Below, piece by piece: positions 27,840-36,748 of a stretch of DNA of 64,000 nt. This DNA comes from Gp1-AA133 sp964641665 (GTDB lineage Bacteria > Acidobacteriota > Terriglobia > Terriglobales > Acidobacteriaceae). Position 1 is the stretch's first letter; every line of letters starts with the position of its first letter. The translations under genes and the position numbers were made by a program. The DNA lies in assembly GCA_964641665.1 (NCBI GenBank), contig CAZXKO010000031.1:1-64000 (forward strand), written 5' to 3'. Below the pieces are notes generated by a model that was given only the letters and a program-made list of their open reading frames with translations, did no database searches and was not told the origin of the DNA.

Positions 27840-28154
27840 AGCGCCAGCAAACCGTCACCTCGGCCGTCGCTTGCTCTGTTGATACCGCCGGGTGTCGGCT
27901 TCATGCACGCTGAAGTCGGCCATTCGGACGATGGTTTTCCATCGCTTGATCGACGAATCGGTGCGACCCCTTGCCCTCGGTGCCCGACTTAGACTCCCGG
28001 GTCCGCGACAACGTTTCTTACCGAAGCAATCAAATCGAGATTCGGTGCAAACGTGGAAACTGGAGTCTCGCTACTGCTGTGTGAGGCTTTCTCGAATGAC
28101 ACGCGCCGCCGCGTTTACAATAGCTCGTCTACGAAGGATCCTTGAGGAGGGACT
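27840..28154. other. intergenic stretch without a recognisable gene
   Basis: It lies between the helicase and the SRPBCC gene. An 88-codon plus-strand frame (27892-28158) overlaps the start of the SRPBCC gene and looks non-coding. The end of the stretch carries the AGGAGGG ribosome binding site of that gene. Confidence 0.5.
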
Positions 28155-28589
28155 ATGAGCACCCCTCTACAATTCGTTTTCTATTTTGCGGTGAAGCCTG
28201 AGAAGCTTTGGGAGGGGCTGGTTTCACCGGAGTCGAACCGCATCATCTTTGCGGGCGCCGACTTTGAGGCGGACGTGAAACCTGGCGGTTCGATGAAGTG
28301 GATCGGGCTGGGAGCCGATGGCAAGCCCGCTGTCCTGGTGAAGGGCGAGATCCTGCGGTCGGAGCCACCCAAATTGCTTCAGTACACTTTTCAACTCGGG
28401 CAAAGCCCTTTGAAATCTCGACTGACTGCCGAACTTGAGCCAGAGACAGAAGCCACAAAGCTCACGATCAGACACGATCAGTGGGATGAAGGGGATCCGG
28501 CCTACGCATTTTGCTCTGACGGATGGCCGCGGATTCTCTCCCGCCTGAAAACACTGCTTGAAACTGGCAAGACGTTCAGGCCACACTGA
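28155..28589 (+). CDS. SRPBCC/AHSA1-like protein
   Basis: A 144-residue protein of the START/Bet v1 superfamily, AHSA1-like branch. FYFAVKPEKLWEGLVSPESN is the first strand and helix. The central sheet (ADFEADVKPGGSMKWIG, LLQYTFQLG) and the end (WDEGDPAYAFCSDGWPRILSRLKTLLETG) follow the family pattern including the conserved late Trp-P helix. Such small cavities bind hydrophobic ligands; the ligand is unknown. AGGAGGG is 5 nt upstream of the ATG. The cupin gene follows after 13 nt, so the two are probably co-transcribed. Confidence 0.9.
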   Translation: MSTPLQFVFYFAVKPEKLWEGLVSPESNRIIFAGADFEADVKPGGSMKWIGLGADGKPAVLVKGEILRSEPPKLLQYTFQLGQSPLKSRLTAELEPETEATKLTIRHDQWDEGDPAYAFCSDGWPRILSRLKTLLETGKTFRPH

Positions 28590-28602
28590 TCGGCCTTGGA
28601 CT

Positions 28603-29091
28603 ATGACAGATTCGACCTCCAGCGAAAGACCCGACTGGAAAAACCACGGTTTGCGGATCATTCGTTGCGGCGAGTTGGACAGCAACACGCCTCAGACGCC
28701 CGGCATGACCCGCGCCGAAGCTATCTCGCGGGCCCGAGTCGGCGCGCAAAAGCTCTGGGCGGGAACGGTCGTGGTGCAGCCCAATGCCAAGACCGGGCCT
28801 CATCATCACGGGGAACTGGAAACCGTGATCTACGTCGTACGGGGCCGCGCGCGCTTTCGCTGGGGAAATGAATTGGAGTTCGTCGATGAAGCGGGCCCGG
28901 GTGACTTCGTCTACGTTCCTCCCTATGTCCCGCATCAAGAGCTGAACGCGCGCAAGGACGAGCCGGTGGAAGCCGTGATCGTGCGCAGCGGCCAGGAGCC
29001 AGTCGTCGTCAATCTGGACATTCCAAGTCCGGAGGACGTTCCCGACACTCCCCAAGACGACCCGTTTCACTCCGCGCCGGGAAAGCGCTGA
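28603..29091 (+). CDS. cupin-domain protein
   Basis: A 162-residue single-cupin protein. The first cupin motif is TGPHHHGELETVIYVVRGRA (about residues 63-82) with metal-binding His and Glu residues, and the second is GDFVYVPPYVPHQELN (about 99-114) with its His. Small cupins of this kind may be isomerases, dioxygenases or sugar/hormone binders; no closer call is possible. The start at 28603 was chosen because the longer frame (28558) would overlap the SRPBCC gene. It is the second gene of a likely two-gene operon. Confidence 0.9.
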   Translation: MTDSTSSERPDWKNHGLRIIRCGELDSNTPQTPGMTRAEAISRARVGAQKLWAGTVVVQPNAKTGPHHHGELETVIYVVRGRARFRWGNELEFVDEAGPGDFVYVPPYVPHQELNARKDEPVEAVIVRSGQEPVVVNLDIPSPEDVPDTPQDDPFHSAPGKR

Positions 29092-29263
29092 GCATCTGAA
29101 GTGACGGCAGGACGGACAGCTGTTGACGTCCCCGAGAGCGGTTGGATCGCAAGCGGCTTTCGCGGTTGACGGTCACACCTGTTCGTGAGGTCCGTCACCG
29201 CCGCAATTCTTCGTTGGGATCAGGCTGATAGTTGTCAGCCGACGCCAACGAAGGAGAGCGCAG

Positions 29264-29371
29264 ATGGCAAAAGCCAACAGCACGATTCTTGGCGATGTTT
29301 TCGCTGGGGCAGCGGTCATCGCAATTGCAATCCTGACGATAGCCTTCTTTTACACGCTTGCAGCTCAATAA
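29264..29371 (+). CDS. 35-residue single-span membrane micro-protein
   Basis: ATG is preceded by AAGGAG with an 8-nt spacer. The product begins MAKANSTILGDVFAG and continues as one hydrophobic helix (AAVIAIAILTIAFFYTLA) to a TAA at 29369-29371. Such peptides usually dock onto membrane complexes, as KdpF and CydX do, but no such partner is encoded nearby. The strong ribosome binding site and clean helix are the evidence; there is no recognised family. Confidence 0.6.
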   Translation: MAKANSTILGDVFAGAAVIAIAILTIAFFYTLAAQ

Positions 29372-29442
29372 ATTCGCCCTGCCTACATTGACCGGGGGGT
29401 GGCCAGACTTCGCCTAGTGTCGAAGCAGTCGAGGGGGAGGGA

Positions 29443-29574
29443 ATGCGACACGCGCATCGTGTCCATCCGGAAGAACTAATGAAACCTGACCTGCTGAGTG
29501 AGACCCTAGTCATAGGCGTCGTTTTGGCGGTTGTCGCAGCCCTTCTGTTCGTCCTGCTGCAAGCGCTACCCTAG
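29443..29574 (+). CDS. 43-residue single-span membrane micro-protein
   Basis: From the ATG at 29443, behind a purine-rich GAGGGGGAGG, the frame reads a short polar head and one hydrophobic helix (VIGVVLAVVAALLFVLLQAL) ending at TAG. A second in-frame ATG at 29479 gives a 31-residue form. It lies 71 bp after the first micro-protein, same strand. The sequence is not similar enough to call a duplication. No family recognised. Confidence 0.5.
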   Translation: MRHAHRVHPEELMKPDLLSETLVIGVVLAVVAALLFVLLQALP

Positions 29575-29884
29575 TCACAGCGTTGTCGAGAAATCATTTC
29601 ATTCACATTAACCGCGGGACCCCGTGGGAGCGGAGGGATTCGCCACCGATCTCCCAGCAATGGCGGAAACATACATGTGGACGGTCGCTCTGCGAGCGCG
29701 GGGGCCGGTTCGCGGCAATTTTCTCGCCTGCTACAATTCGTTGCCGCATAATGACTTGCTGGCGAAGTACGAACTTTTGGTTGGACATGAACGTATTGCT
29801 GGTGTGATGTCTTACGGCTGGGACGCGGTGGGTCTCACGCGGCCAGTCTCCTGCTGAAAAAACTAAGGTCTTAGGGGGCGCTGG
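29575..29884. other. leader region of the sigma-factor operon
   Basis: About 310 bp with no supported gene. It should hold the promoter of the ECF sigma operon. A 77-codon plus-strand frame (29624-29857) lacks a ribosome binding site and family features. Confidence 0.5.
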
Positions 29885-30484
29885 TTGGAAGACGCGCAAA
29901 TTGTGAATGGTCTGGTCCGGCGCTGCGTGGCGGGCGACGCGGTGGCATGGGAAGAGATCGTTCAGCGCTACCACCGGCGGGTGTTCAATCTCTGTTACCG
30001 GTTCGCGGGGACCTCTGACGACGCGCAGGACCTGACCCAGGAAGTTTTCATCAAGATGTATCGCACGTTGAGCTCCTACGACGTGGAGCGGGGCGCGTTT
30101 ATGACGTGGCTGACGACCATGACGCGGAACCTGCTGGTGGACCATTTCCGCAAAACCAAGCAGGACCGGGTGACGGATTCGATCGACGCGGCGCCCTCCG
30201 AACATGAGGATGCGATGCCCCTGAGTGACCAGATCGAGGACAAGGGAGCGCCGCCGGACGCCAGGGTGCAGAGCCGGGAAACGCGGGAATTGGTGCACGA
30301 GGGCCTACAGAAGCTGTCGCCGGAGCTGCGGGAGGCAGTGATTCTAAGGGACTTACAGGATATGGACTATCGGGACATCGCGGCCGTTCTGAAGGTGCCG
30401 GAGGGGACCGTGAAGTCGAGAATAAACCGGGGACGGGCGGAACTAGCCCGCCTCCTACAACGTACATATAAACAGGTGATGTGA
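29885..30484 (+). CDS. ECF-type RNA polymerase sigma factor
   Basis: A 199-residue sigma-70 family factor. Region 2 (about residues 18-85) holds AWEEIVQRYHRRVFNLCYRF, the core-binding DAQDLTQEVFIKMYR and the -10-binding WLTTMTRNLLVDHFR. Region 4 (about 140-195) holds LSPELREAVILRDLQDMDYR and the helix-turn-helix VPEGTVKSRINRGRAEL. It directs transcription of a stress-type regulon. The start is a TTG behind AGGGGG. Its TGA overlaps the ATG of the anti-sigma gene by one base (TGATG), a sign of coupled translation. It heads a four-gene operon and probably controls it. Confidence 0.95.
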   Translation: MEDAQIVNGLVRRCVAGDAVAWEEIVQRYHRRVFNLCYRFAGTSDDAQDLTQEVFIKMYRTLSSYDVERGAFMTWLTTMTRNLLVDHFRKTKQDRVTDSIDAAPSEHEDAMPLSDQIEDKGAPPDARVQSRETRELVHEGLQKLSPELREAVILRDLQDMDYRDIAAVLKVPEGTVKSRINRGRAELARLLQRTYKQVM

Positions 30485-31245
30485 TGCCAGGTGAAACCCA
30501 TAACGGTTTGCAGTGCAACGAGTTCGAAGCTGTCCTGTTTGACGCTCTCGACCAGAAACTGACGGGGGGCAAACTGGAGCGGTTTCGGGCTCATGCCCGC
30601 GCTTGCGCCAAATGCGGACCGATGTTCGCGGAGGTGGAAGCGGGGCAGCATTGGCTGAAGACGCTCACGGAGGTGGAGCCTCCAGCCAACCTGGTGAATG
30701 ACATTCTGGCGGCAACCAGCGGGATCGATAGCTATCGCCTGCAGGCGGCCAAGCCCGTCGTCTACAAGCCGTCGTTGGGCGAACGGATCCGCGAATGGGT
30801 GGATTCGTTCCTGACGCCGGTTTGGGTTACGGTGCGGCAACCGCGGTTTGCCATGTCGTTCGGGATGGCGTTTTTCTCCCTGTCGGTCGCGTTGAGCGTG
30901 GCGGGTGTGAAACCGAGCGATATCAAGCAAGCCGATTTGAGCCGGAATGGATTGCGCAGGACGTACTACACCACGACGGCCCGCGTGGTGAAGTACTACG
31001 AGAATATCCGTCTCGTGTACGAGATTGAGTCACGAGTACAGGAGTTCAAGAAAGCAACGACACCCGCCGAACCGGGACCGAAAGACCTCAAAGAGCGGGA
31101 TAAGAATCACAAGAACAACACGAGTGGAGACCCCGAGCCCAGACAGGAGAGAAATTACAGCCGCGACGAGAACCAGCCCGTGCTCGCCTCAGCCCCGGAA
31201 GATCCACCTGCCGTGTCGGTGACCACGAACAGGAGGTTCGTATGA
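30484..31245 (+). CDS. zinc-finger anti-sigma factor, membrane-anchored
   Basis: A 253-residue protein. The N-terminal anti-sigma ZAS domain has HARACAKC (HX3CX2C, about residues 37-44), the zinc ligand set. One membrane segment lies near 120-140 (FGMAFFSLSVALSVAG). The outer part is polar, ending in a Lys/Asp/Pro-rich tail. It most likely binds and silences the sigma factor encoded just upstream, releasing it on an envelope signal. Its TGA overlaps the next gene by ATGA. Confidence 0.9.
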   Translation: MPGETHNGLQCNEFEAVLFDALDQKLTGGKLERFRAHARACAKCGPMFAEVEAGQHWLKTLTEVEPPANLVNDILAATSGIDSYRLQAAKPVVYKPSLGERIREWVDSFLTPVWVTVRQPRFAMSFGMAFFSLSVALSVAGVKPSDIKQADLSRNGLRRTYYTTTARVVKYYENIRLVYEIESRVQEFKKATTPAEPGPKDLKERDKNHKNNTSGDPEPRQERNYSRDENQPVLASAPEDPPAVSVTTNRRFV

Positions 31246-32267
31246 ACTGCGCCACGCACAACAGTGTTGCGGCAGTGGCCTATTGCCGCACCTGCGGAAA
31301 GCCGCTGTGCGCCGCTTGTACCCGCGACGTACGCGGGACAATTTTCTGTGAGCACTGCCTCGCCGAGCGCGTCGCAGGGGCTCTTCCGCCTGCCCCGGTG
31401 GCAGGATCGACTGGAACGGGAACGCCAGCGGGGGCGCGGCCTTTTGTGCCCGCGCGTCTGCCCAGCCCGGGCATGGCGGCCGTCCTGGGATTCATCCCGG
31501 GAGTGGGTGCCATGTACAACGGGCAGTTCATGAAGGGCTTCATCCACGTGATGGCCTTTGTCAGCATGATCTGGATGGCCTCGCGATTCGGCCCGATCAT
31601 GGTGCCCGTGTTTTTCGCATATTTCTTTTACCTGGTGTTTGACGCGTACAAGACGGCGCACGCGCTGGAGCTGGGGCAACCCGTGCCGGATCCGTTCGGC
31701 TTCGAGAAGATGTTCGGGCCGACACCGCAGCCTGGAGCAGCGTCGTTCGTGGCGGCTCCGGGTTCGGTGGCGACGGTCAGTAGCGCTCCGCCGGACGTGC
31801 AGCATCGCAACAACGTGCCAACCGGGGCGGTGGTTCTGATCGTGCTGGGACTGCTCTTCCTGTTGCATACGGTGGGGCTGTTCGAGTTTGGCATCGACAA
31901 GTTCTGGCCAGTGATTCTGATTGGACTGGGCGTCTGGCTGTTCGCAAAGCGTTGGGGTCTGGTTGGAGGCAATGAGGGAGTCTGCAACTGCGAACGTTGC
32001 CGGATGCGGGGCATCATGTGGCCGGTGGTGTGGTTTACGCTGGGCGTGCTGTTCCTGATGGACAATCTGCACGGTCCAGACATCGAACGCACATGGCCGC
32101 TGCTGCTGCTGGTGATCGGCGCAGTGAAACTGCTGCAGAGCAATGCGTCGGACTTGGGTCATCTCGGGGGGCCACCTGTGCTGCCGCCGGATACGGGAGT
32201 TGCTCCCCCACCTCCTGCACCACCCGTGACTCAAGAGCAGCCTCCAAGCGAGGTGAGCCATGGCTAG
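31242..32267 (+). CDS. B-box zinc-finger membrane protein with LiaF/DUF5668-like segments
   Basis: A 341-residue protein. The N-terminus is a B-box-type zinc finger (CATHNSVAAVAYCRTCGKPL then CAACTRDVRGTIFCEHC). A Pro-rich linker leads to a first membrane pair (about residues 80-135). Two LiaF-TM/DUF5668-like helix pairs follow: VVLIVLGLLFLLHTVGLFEF with FWPVILIGLGVWLFAKRW, and VVWFTLGVLFLMDNL with TWPLLLLVIGAVKLL. The latter modules recur in the next gene. Such modules are found in envelope-stress proteins (Lia and Psp systems). The role is probably stress sensing or membrane repair under control of the operon's sigma factor; this is inference from context. Confidence 0.85.
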   Translation: MNCATHNSVAAVAYCRTCGKPLCAACTRDVRGTIFCEHCLAERVAGALPPAPVAGSTGTGTPAGARPFVPARLPSPGMAAVLGFIPGVGAMYNGQFMKGFIHVMAFVSMIWMASRFGPIMVPVFFAYFFYLVFDAYKTAHALELGQPVPDPFGFEKMFGPTPQPGAASFVAAPGSVATVSSAPPDVQHRNNVPTGAVVLIVLGLLFLLHTVGLFEFGIDKFWPVILIGLGVWLFAKRWGLVGGNEGVCNCERCRMRGIMWPVVWFTLGVLFLMDNLHGPDIERTWPLLLLVIGAVKLLQSNASDLGHLGGPPVLPPDTGVAPPPPAPPVTQEQPPSEVSHG

Positions 32268-33735
32268 CCCAACCCCGAGTCCCGTGGCCGCTACTCCAAG
32301 ACGTCGCCGATCGATGACCGGGCCGTTCATCCTGATCATCGTGGGCGTGATCTTTCTGCTGGGAAACATGCACCTGATTTCCTGGGGGCGGCTGGGAGTA
32401 TGGTTCGCGCACTACTGGCCGCTGCTGCTGATCGTGTGGGGCGTGCTGAAGCTGGTGGAACACTACCGGGCCAAGCAGGAAGGGATGGCGGCGCCAGGGA
32501 TCGGGGCGGGCGGAGTCTTTCTTCTGATTGTGCTGATCCTGTGCGGGCTGATCGCGAGCCAGATGACGCGCGTGAACTGGGACCAACTGGGCGATCAGAT
32601 CGACATCGGCGATGCGGACATTCCATTTATCGGGAGCACGTTCAACTTTGACGATCAGCCGGCGCTGACCCAGACACTGCCGGCGGGTGGAAGCGTGAAA
32701 ATCGTGAACGAACGGGGCGCGGTGAACGTCAGCGTCTCGAACGACGACAAGGTCCGGGTCACCTACGAGAAGAAAATACGGGCCGAGAGCCAAGAAGAAG
32801 CGAACAAGTGGAACGAACAGACCAAGCCGCAGATCGCGGTGAGCGGCAACCTGGTCACGATCAACGCCAATACGCGCGGCGCGGGAGAACACCCGGTGAC
32901 TTCGGACATGAACGTGGCCATCCCACGAAAAGCGGCGCTGACGATCTCGTCGCAGCGGGGTGATGTCAACGTGATGGGGCGTGACGGCGCGGTGGAGATT
33001 TCGAACCAGCGGGGCGAAGTCAGCGTGAACGACATAAATGGAGACGTGACCCTGAACATGGACCGCAGCTCGGTGCGCGGGTCACAGATATCGGGCGACG
33101 TGCAGATCGCTGGGCGGTCGAATGACGTGTCGCTGACGGACGTGAAGGGGGCGGCCCGGCTGAGCGGCGAGTTCATGGAGAGCGTGAAGCTGTCGAAGAT
33201 CGGGAAATCGGTGAAGTTCAACTCATCGCGCACCGACATGGAATTCGCCAAGCTGGAAGGTGATCTTGATCTGGACTCGGGAGACTTGCGGGCGACTAAC
33301 CTGGCCGGCCCGGTTCGCCTGACCACGCGTTCGAAAGACGTGACGCTCGAGGGCGTCTCCGGGGACGTGCGAGTGCAGGACGAAAACAGCGGCGTCGAAG
33401 TGCAACTGAAGTCGGCAGGCAACGTGCAGGTGGACAACCGCAATGGCGACGTCACGGTTGAAGTCCCGGATAAGATGGGCTTCAAAGTAGACGCGCGAAC
33501 GCGCGGAGGCGAAGTCCAGGCAGACTTCCCCGACCTGAAAGTCAGCAACGACGATAACGAAGGCACAGCGACCGGCACGGTGGGGAATGGCGCGGTCCGC
33601 CTGGTACTGAACAGCGAGCACGGGACAATCGCGATCCGGAAGAGCTCAAACTCGGGCCCGGTGCTGGCAGCTCCGCCGCGGCCACCTAAGCCGCCGAAGG
33701 TGCCTGTTCCCCCGCCTGGGCCCACGGAGAACTAG
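32260..33735 (+). CDS. DUF4097 beta-helix protein with LiaF-like membrane module
   Basis: A 491-residue protein. The N-terminus has the same LiaF-TM-like pair as the preceding protein (FILIIVGVIFLLGNMHLISW, then YWPLLLIVWGVLKLVEHY) and a further hydrophobic helix near residue 90. From about 140 on, a long DUF4097 domain gives repeating short beta-turns (GDVNVMGRDGAVEISNQRGE and similar), read as a right-handed beta-helix. DUF4097 proteins are exported or membrane-bound and linked with envelope stress operons. It ends in a Pro-rich tail (PPRPPKPPKVPVPPPGP). The start overlaps the previous gene by 8 bp. It is the last gene of the sigma operon. Confidence 0.88.
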   Translation: MASPTPSPVAATPRRRRSMTGPFILIIVGVIFLLGNMHLISWGRLGVWFAHYWPLLLIVWGVLKLVEHYRAKQEGMAAPGIGAGGVFLLIVLILCGLIASQMTRVNWDQLGDQIDIGDADIPFIGSTFNFDDQPALTQTLPAGGSVKIVNERGAVNVSVSNDDKVRVTYEKKIRAESQEEANKWNEQTKPQIAVSGNLVTINANTRGAGEHPVTSDMNVAIPRKAALTISSQRGDVNVMGRDGAVEISNQRGEVSVNDINGDVTLNMDRSSVRGSQISGDVQIAGRSNDVSLTDVKGAARLSGEFMESVKLSKIGKSVKFNSSRTDMEFAKLEGDLDLDSGDLRATNLAGPVRLTTRSKDVTLEGVSGDVRVQDENSGVEVQLKSAGNVQVDNRNGDVTVEVPDKMGFKVDARTRGGEVQADFPDLKVSNDDNEGTATGTVGNGAVRLVLNSEHGTIAIRKSSNSGPVLAAPPRPPKPPKVPVPPPGPTEN

Positions 33736-33990
33736 GCTCATCTCACTTCGACATCGGTAAGCGTCGCGCGCGCGATGCGATCTCATCGTGAAGTAGAGTC
33801 CAGGATCCGCTCTCTCGGTGGTTTGAACCCATTAACGGCACGGGTTCGCTTTTGTTGTTGTTCGACATTTTCGCCGGGCAATTTGCGAGATGTCCGGCAC
33901 TCTCTTGCACCTCCGGCCAGCGCGGGAGGAGAATGTCGCGTACCCCGACTCAACGCCCGCTCGCGTACCCGCAGAAAGGACCCACCGCGT

Positions 33991-36666
33991 ATGAAGCTCT
34001 CGTTCGGCTTAGCGTGTATTCTCCTGGTCGCATCCCTCGCTACCGCAAATGCGGACAAAGCGGCTGGTCTGCCGCTGCTGATCGACCGCGACGTAATCTT
34101 CGGCAACCCGGAGATTGCAGCCGCCGAGCTTTCTCCTGACGGCAAGTACATCGCCTTCCTCAAGCCCTGGAAGGACACCCGCAATGTTTATGTAAAGGCT
34201 GTGGGTGAGCCATTCAGTGCGGCGCGGCTCCTTACTACTGAGACCAAGCGGCCGGTCGCCGGGTACCTGTGGACGCAGGACAGCAAGTACATACTTTTTG
34301 CCAAGGATAACGACGGAGACGAAAACTTCAATGTCTATGCCGTCGATCCTTCGGCGAAGCCCGCTTCGGGTGCGGACGCGCCACCCTCTCGCGATCTGAG
34401 CGGCCTCAAGAATGTGCGCGTAATCCTGTACGAGGTCCCGAAGAGCGATCCCGATATCGTCTACATCGGGCTGAATGACCGGGACAAGGCATGGCATGAC
34501 CTTTATCGGTTGACGATTTCCACCGGAGAGAAAACGCTGGTCCGCAAGAATACTGAGCGCATTACCGGCTGGGTGTTTGACTTGAAGGGGCAACTGCGTC
34601 TGGCCACACGGAGCGCGGAAAACGGCGACACCGAGATGCTCCGAGTCGATGCCGACGGATTCACCAAGGTTTACTCCTGCTCGGTGTTTGAGACCTGCGC
34701 GCCCTTGCACTTTCAGCCTGGGGACCAGCGCGTCTACCTCGAAACCAACCAGGGTTCTGACCTCATCTCGCTGGTGCTGTTCGATCCGCAGAGCAGCAAG
34801 ACAGAGGTGGTGGAATCAGACCCGTTGGGCAAGGTCGACCTGGGCGGAGCGCTATTCTCCGAAGCGACGGATGAACTGGTGGAAACCTGGTACACCGCCG
34901 ACCGGGTCAAGACCTACTACAAGAACAAGGCGTTCGGCGACGACGTCCATTGGATCGAGCACCAATTCCCGGACCATGAGATCAGGGTGGTTTCGCGCAC
35001 TAAGGACGAGCAGACCTGGCTGGTGACGGCCGTCAGCGACACTGAGCCCGGCGAGACATTGCTCTTCGACCGGAAGACGCGTGGTCTCACGCCGCAATTC
35101 AAAATCTGGGAGAAGCTGCCGCGCACCGATCTGGCGCAGATGAAGTCGGTCACTTACAAGTCTTCAGGCGGTTTGGAGATCCCCGCCTATCTCACCTTGC
35201 CGAAAGGAGTCCCGGCCAAGAATCTGCCCACGCTGATCATTCCTCACGGCGGTCCCTGGGGACGTGATCAATGGGGATACAACCAGTTAGCGCAGTTCTT
35301 CGCCAATCGCGGCTATGCAGTGCTTATGCCCAACTTCCGCGGCTCGACTGGCTACGGCAGGAAGTTTCTGGACGCGGGCAACCACGAGTGGGGCCGCAAG
35401 ATGCAGGACGATTTGACCTGGGGTGTGAAGTACATGGTTTCCCAGGGCATAGCCGATCCAAAACGGGTGGGTATTCTCGGCGCTTCGTATGGCGGCTACG
35501 CGACCCTGGCAGGAGTCGCGTTCACTCCCGATTTGTATTCTGCGGCCGTGGACATCGTCGGGCCCTCGAACCTGATCACGCTGCTCGATTCGATTCCACC
35601 GTACTGGGAGTCGATTCGCAAACTGTTCTACGAGCGCATGGGCGATCCGAATACCCCCCAGGGCAAAGCGCTCCTGATGGATGAATCGCCCTTAAATTCC
35701 GCAGACAAGATCAAGACGCCGCTTCTCGTGGCCCAGGGAGCGAATGATCCCCGGGTGAATCGACGTGAAGCGGAGCAGATCGTGATTGCCTTACGCGACC
35801 GCGGCTTCCCGGTGGAGTACCTGCTTGCGCCCGACGAAGGGCACGGCTTCGCTCGGCCGATCAACAATCTGGCGCTGTTCATGCAGTCGGAGAAATTCCT
35901 GGCGCAGCACCTGGGAGGAAGATTTCAAGATGGCGGCACGCCCGAGGAGATTGCTCGTCTCAAGGAAATCACGGTCGACCCGAAAACGGTCGTGCTGGCC
36001 AAGAAAGTCGATCCTGGCACCATCAGCGCTCCCAAGCCCGCGATGGACCTGCAGGCGGGCACCTACAACTATCAAGTGAAGATTGAGGCCGGTGGGCAGC
36101 AGATCAACGTGAAGGTTTCGACCGCGATCCAGGATGGCGCCGGTTCCTGGATAGCAACCAATCAGCTGGATACACCCCAGGGCACAGCCACCGACACAAC
36201 GACGCTGGAGAAAGGGACCCTGCTCCTGCTGAAGCGAAATTTCCGCCAAGGCCCGGTCGCGGTCGATCTGGATTTCGCCGGAAATAAAGCAACCGGCAAG
36301 ATGAGCATGAACGGACAAGATAAGCCGATCGCGGTTGACTTGGGTGGTCCGCTGTTTGCAGATGCTGCCGGTGCCGAGCAGGTAATTGCGTGCCTGCCGC
36401 TCGCGGAGGGCTACAGCACAACGTTTCGTAATTTCGACGTCCAGATGCAGAAGGTTCAGCTGATGCAACTGACAGTTGCAGGCAAGGAGCAGATCAAAGT
36501 GCCCGCAGGTACGTTCGATACCCTTCGGGTCGAGATCTCCTCTGCGGACGGAGGCGCGGACAAAAGGACACTTTGGATTGCCGGGGACACCCACAAAGTG
36601 GTGAAGACCACTGCGGTTATGGCATCCATGGGCGGAGCTGTGATGACTGAGGAACTGACGCAGTAG
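33991..36666 (+). CDS. S9-family prolyl oligopeptidase with a C-terminal DUF3108-like domain
   Basis: An 891-residue exported peptidase. A signal peptide (LACILLVASLATANA) precedes a WD40/propeller domain (about 40-390) and an alpha/beta-hydrolase domain (about 400-650). The triad sits in GILGASYGGYATL (Ser about 499), GANDPRVN (Asp about 586) and DEGHGFARP (His about 618). S9 peptidases cut short peptides after Pro or Ala. A further domain (about 670-891) follows: AGTYNYQVKIEAGGQQINV to IKVPAGTFDTLRVEISSADG, in the pattern of DUF3108. That is not usual for S9 enzymes. The start at 33991 was chosen by the signal peptide and AAAGGA upstream; the frame stays open to 33775. The gene may be independent of the sigma operon, as a 255-bp gap lies between. 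Confidence 0.92.
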   Translation: MKLSFGLACILLVASLATANADKAAGLPLLIDRDVIFGNPEIAAAELSPDGKYIAFLKPWKDTRNVYVKAVGEPFSAARLLTTETKRPVAGYLWTQDSKYILFAKDNDGDENFNVYAVDPSAKPASGADAPPSRDLSGLKNVRVILYEVPKSDPDIVYIGLNDRDKAWHDLYRLTISTGEKTLVRKNTERITGWVFDLKGQLRLATRSAENGDTEMLRVDADGFTKVYSCSVFETCAPLHFQPGDQRVYLETNQGSDLISLVLFDPQSSKTEVVESDPLGKVDLGGALFSEATDELVETWYTADRVKTYYKNKAFGDDVHWIEHQFPDHEIRVVSRTKDEQTWLVTAVSDTEPGETLLFDRKTRGLTPQFKIWEKLPRTDLAQMKSVTYKSSGGLEIPAYLTLPKGVPAKNLPTLIIPHGGPWGRDQWGYNQLAQFFANRGYAVLMPNFRGSTGYGRKFLDAGNHEWGRKMQDDLTWGVKYMVSQGIADPKRVGILGASYGGYATLAGVAFTPDLYSAAVDIVGPSNLITLLDSIPPYWESIRKLFYERMGDPNTPQGKALLMDESPLNSADKIKTPLLVAQGANDPRVNRREAEQIVIALRDRGFPVEYLLAPDEGHGFARPINNLALFMQSEKFLAQHLGGRFQDGGTPEEIARLKEITVDPKTVVLAKKVDPGTISAPKPAMDLQAGTYNYQVKIEAGGQQINVKVSTAIQDGAGSWIATNQLDTPQGTATDTTTLEKGTLLLLKRNFRQGPVAVDLDFAGNKATGKMSMNGQDKPIAVDLGGPLFADAAGAEQVIACLPLAEGYSTTFRNFDVQMQKVQLMQLTVAGKEQIKVPAGTFDTLRVEISSADGGADKRTLWIAGDTHKVVKTTAVMASMGGAVMTEELTQ

Positions 36667-36748
36667 AAAACTCGCCAAGTGCCGTCCCGTTGCCCCGGGG
36701 TTTTGCAGCCTTCCGCACTGTTGCTGCTGAACGATGTCGCCAACGTAG

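Noticed and set aside
31155..32369. 404-codon minus-strand open frame
   Set aside because: It is antisense to the B-box membrane protein gene; the His/Arg-rich product is an artefact of codon bias.
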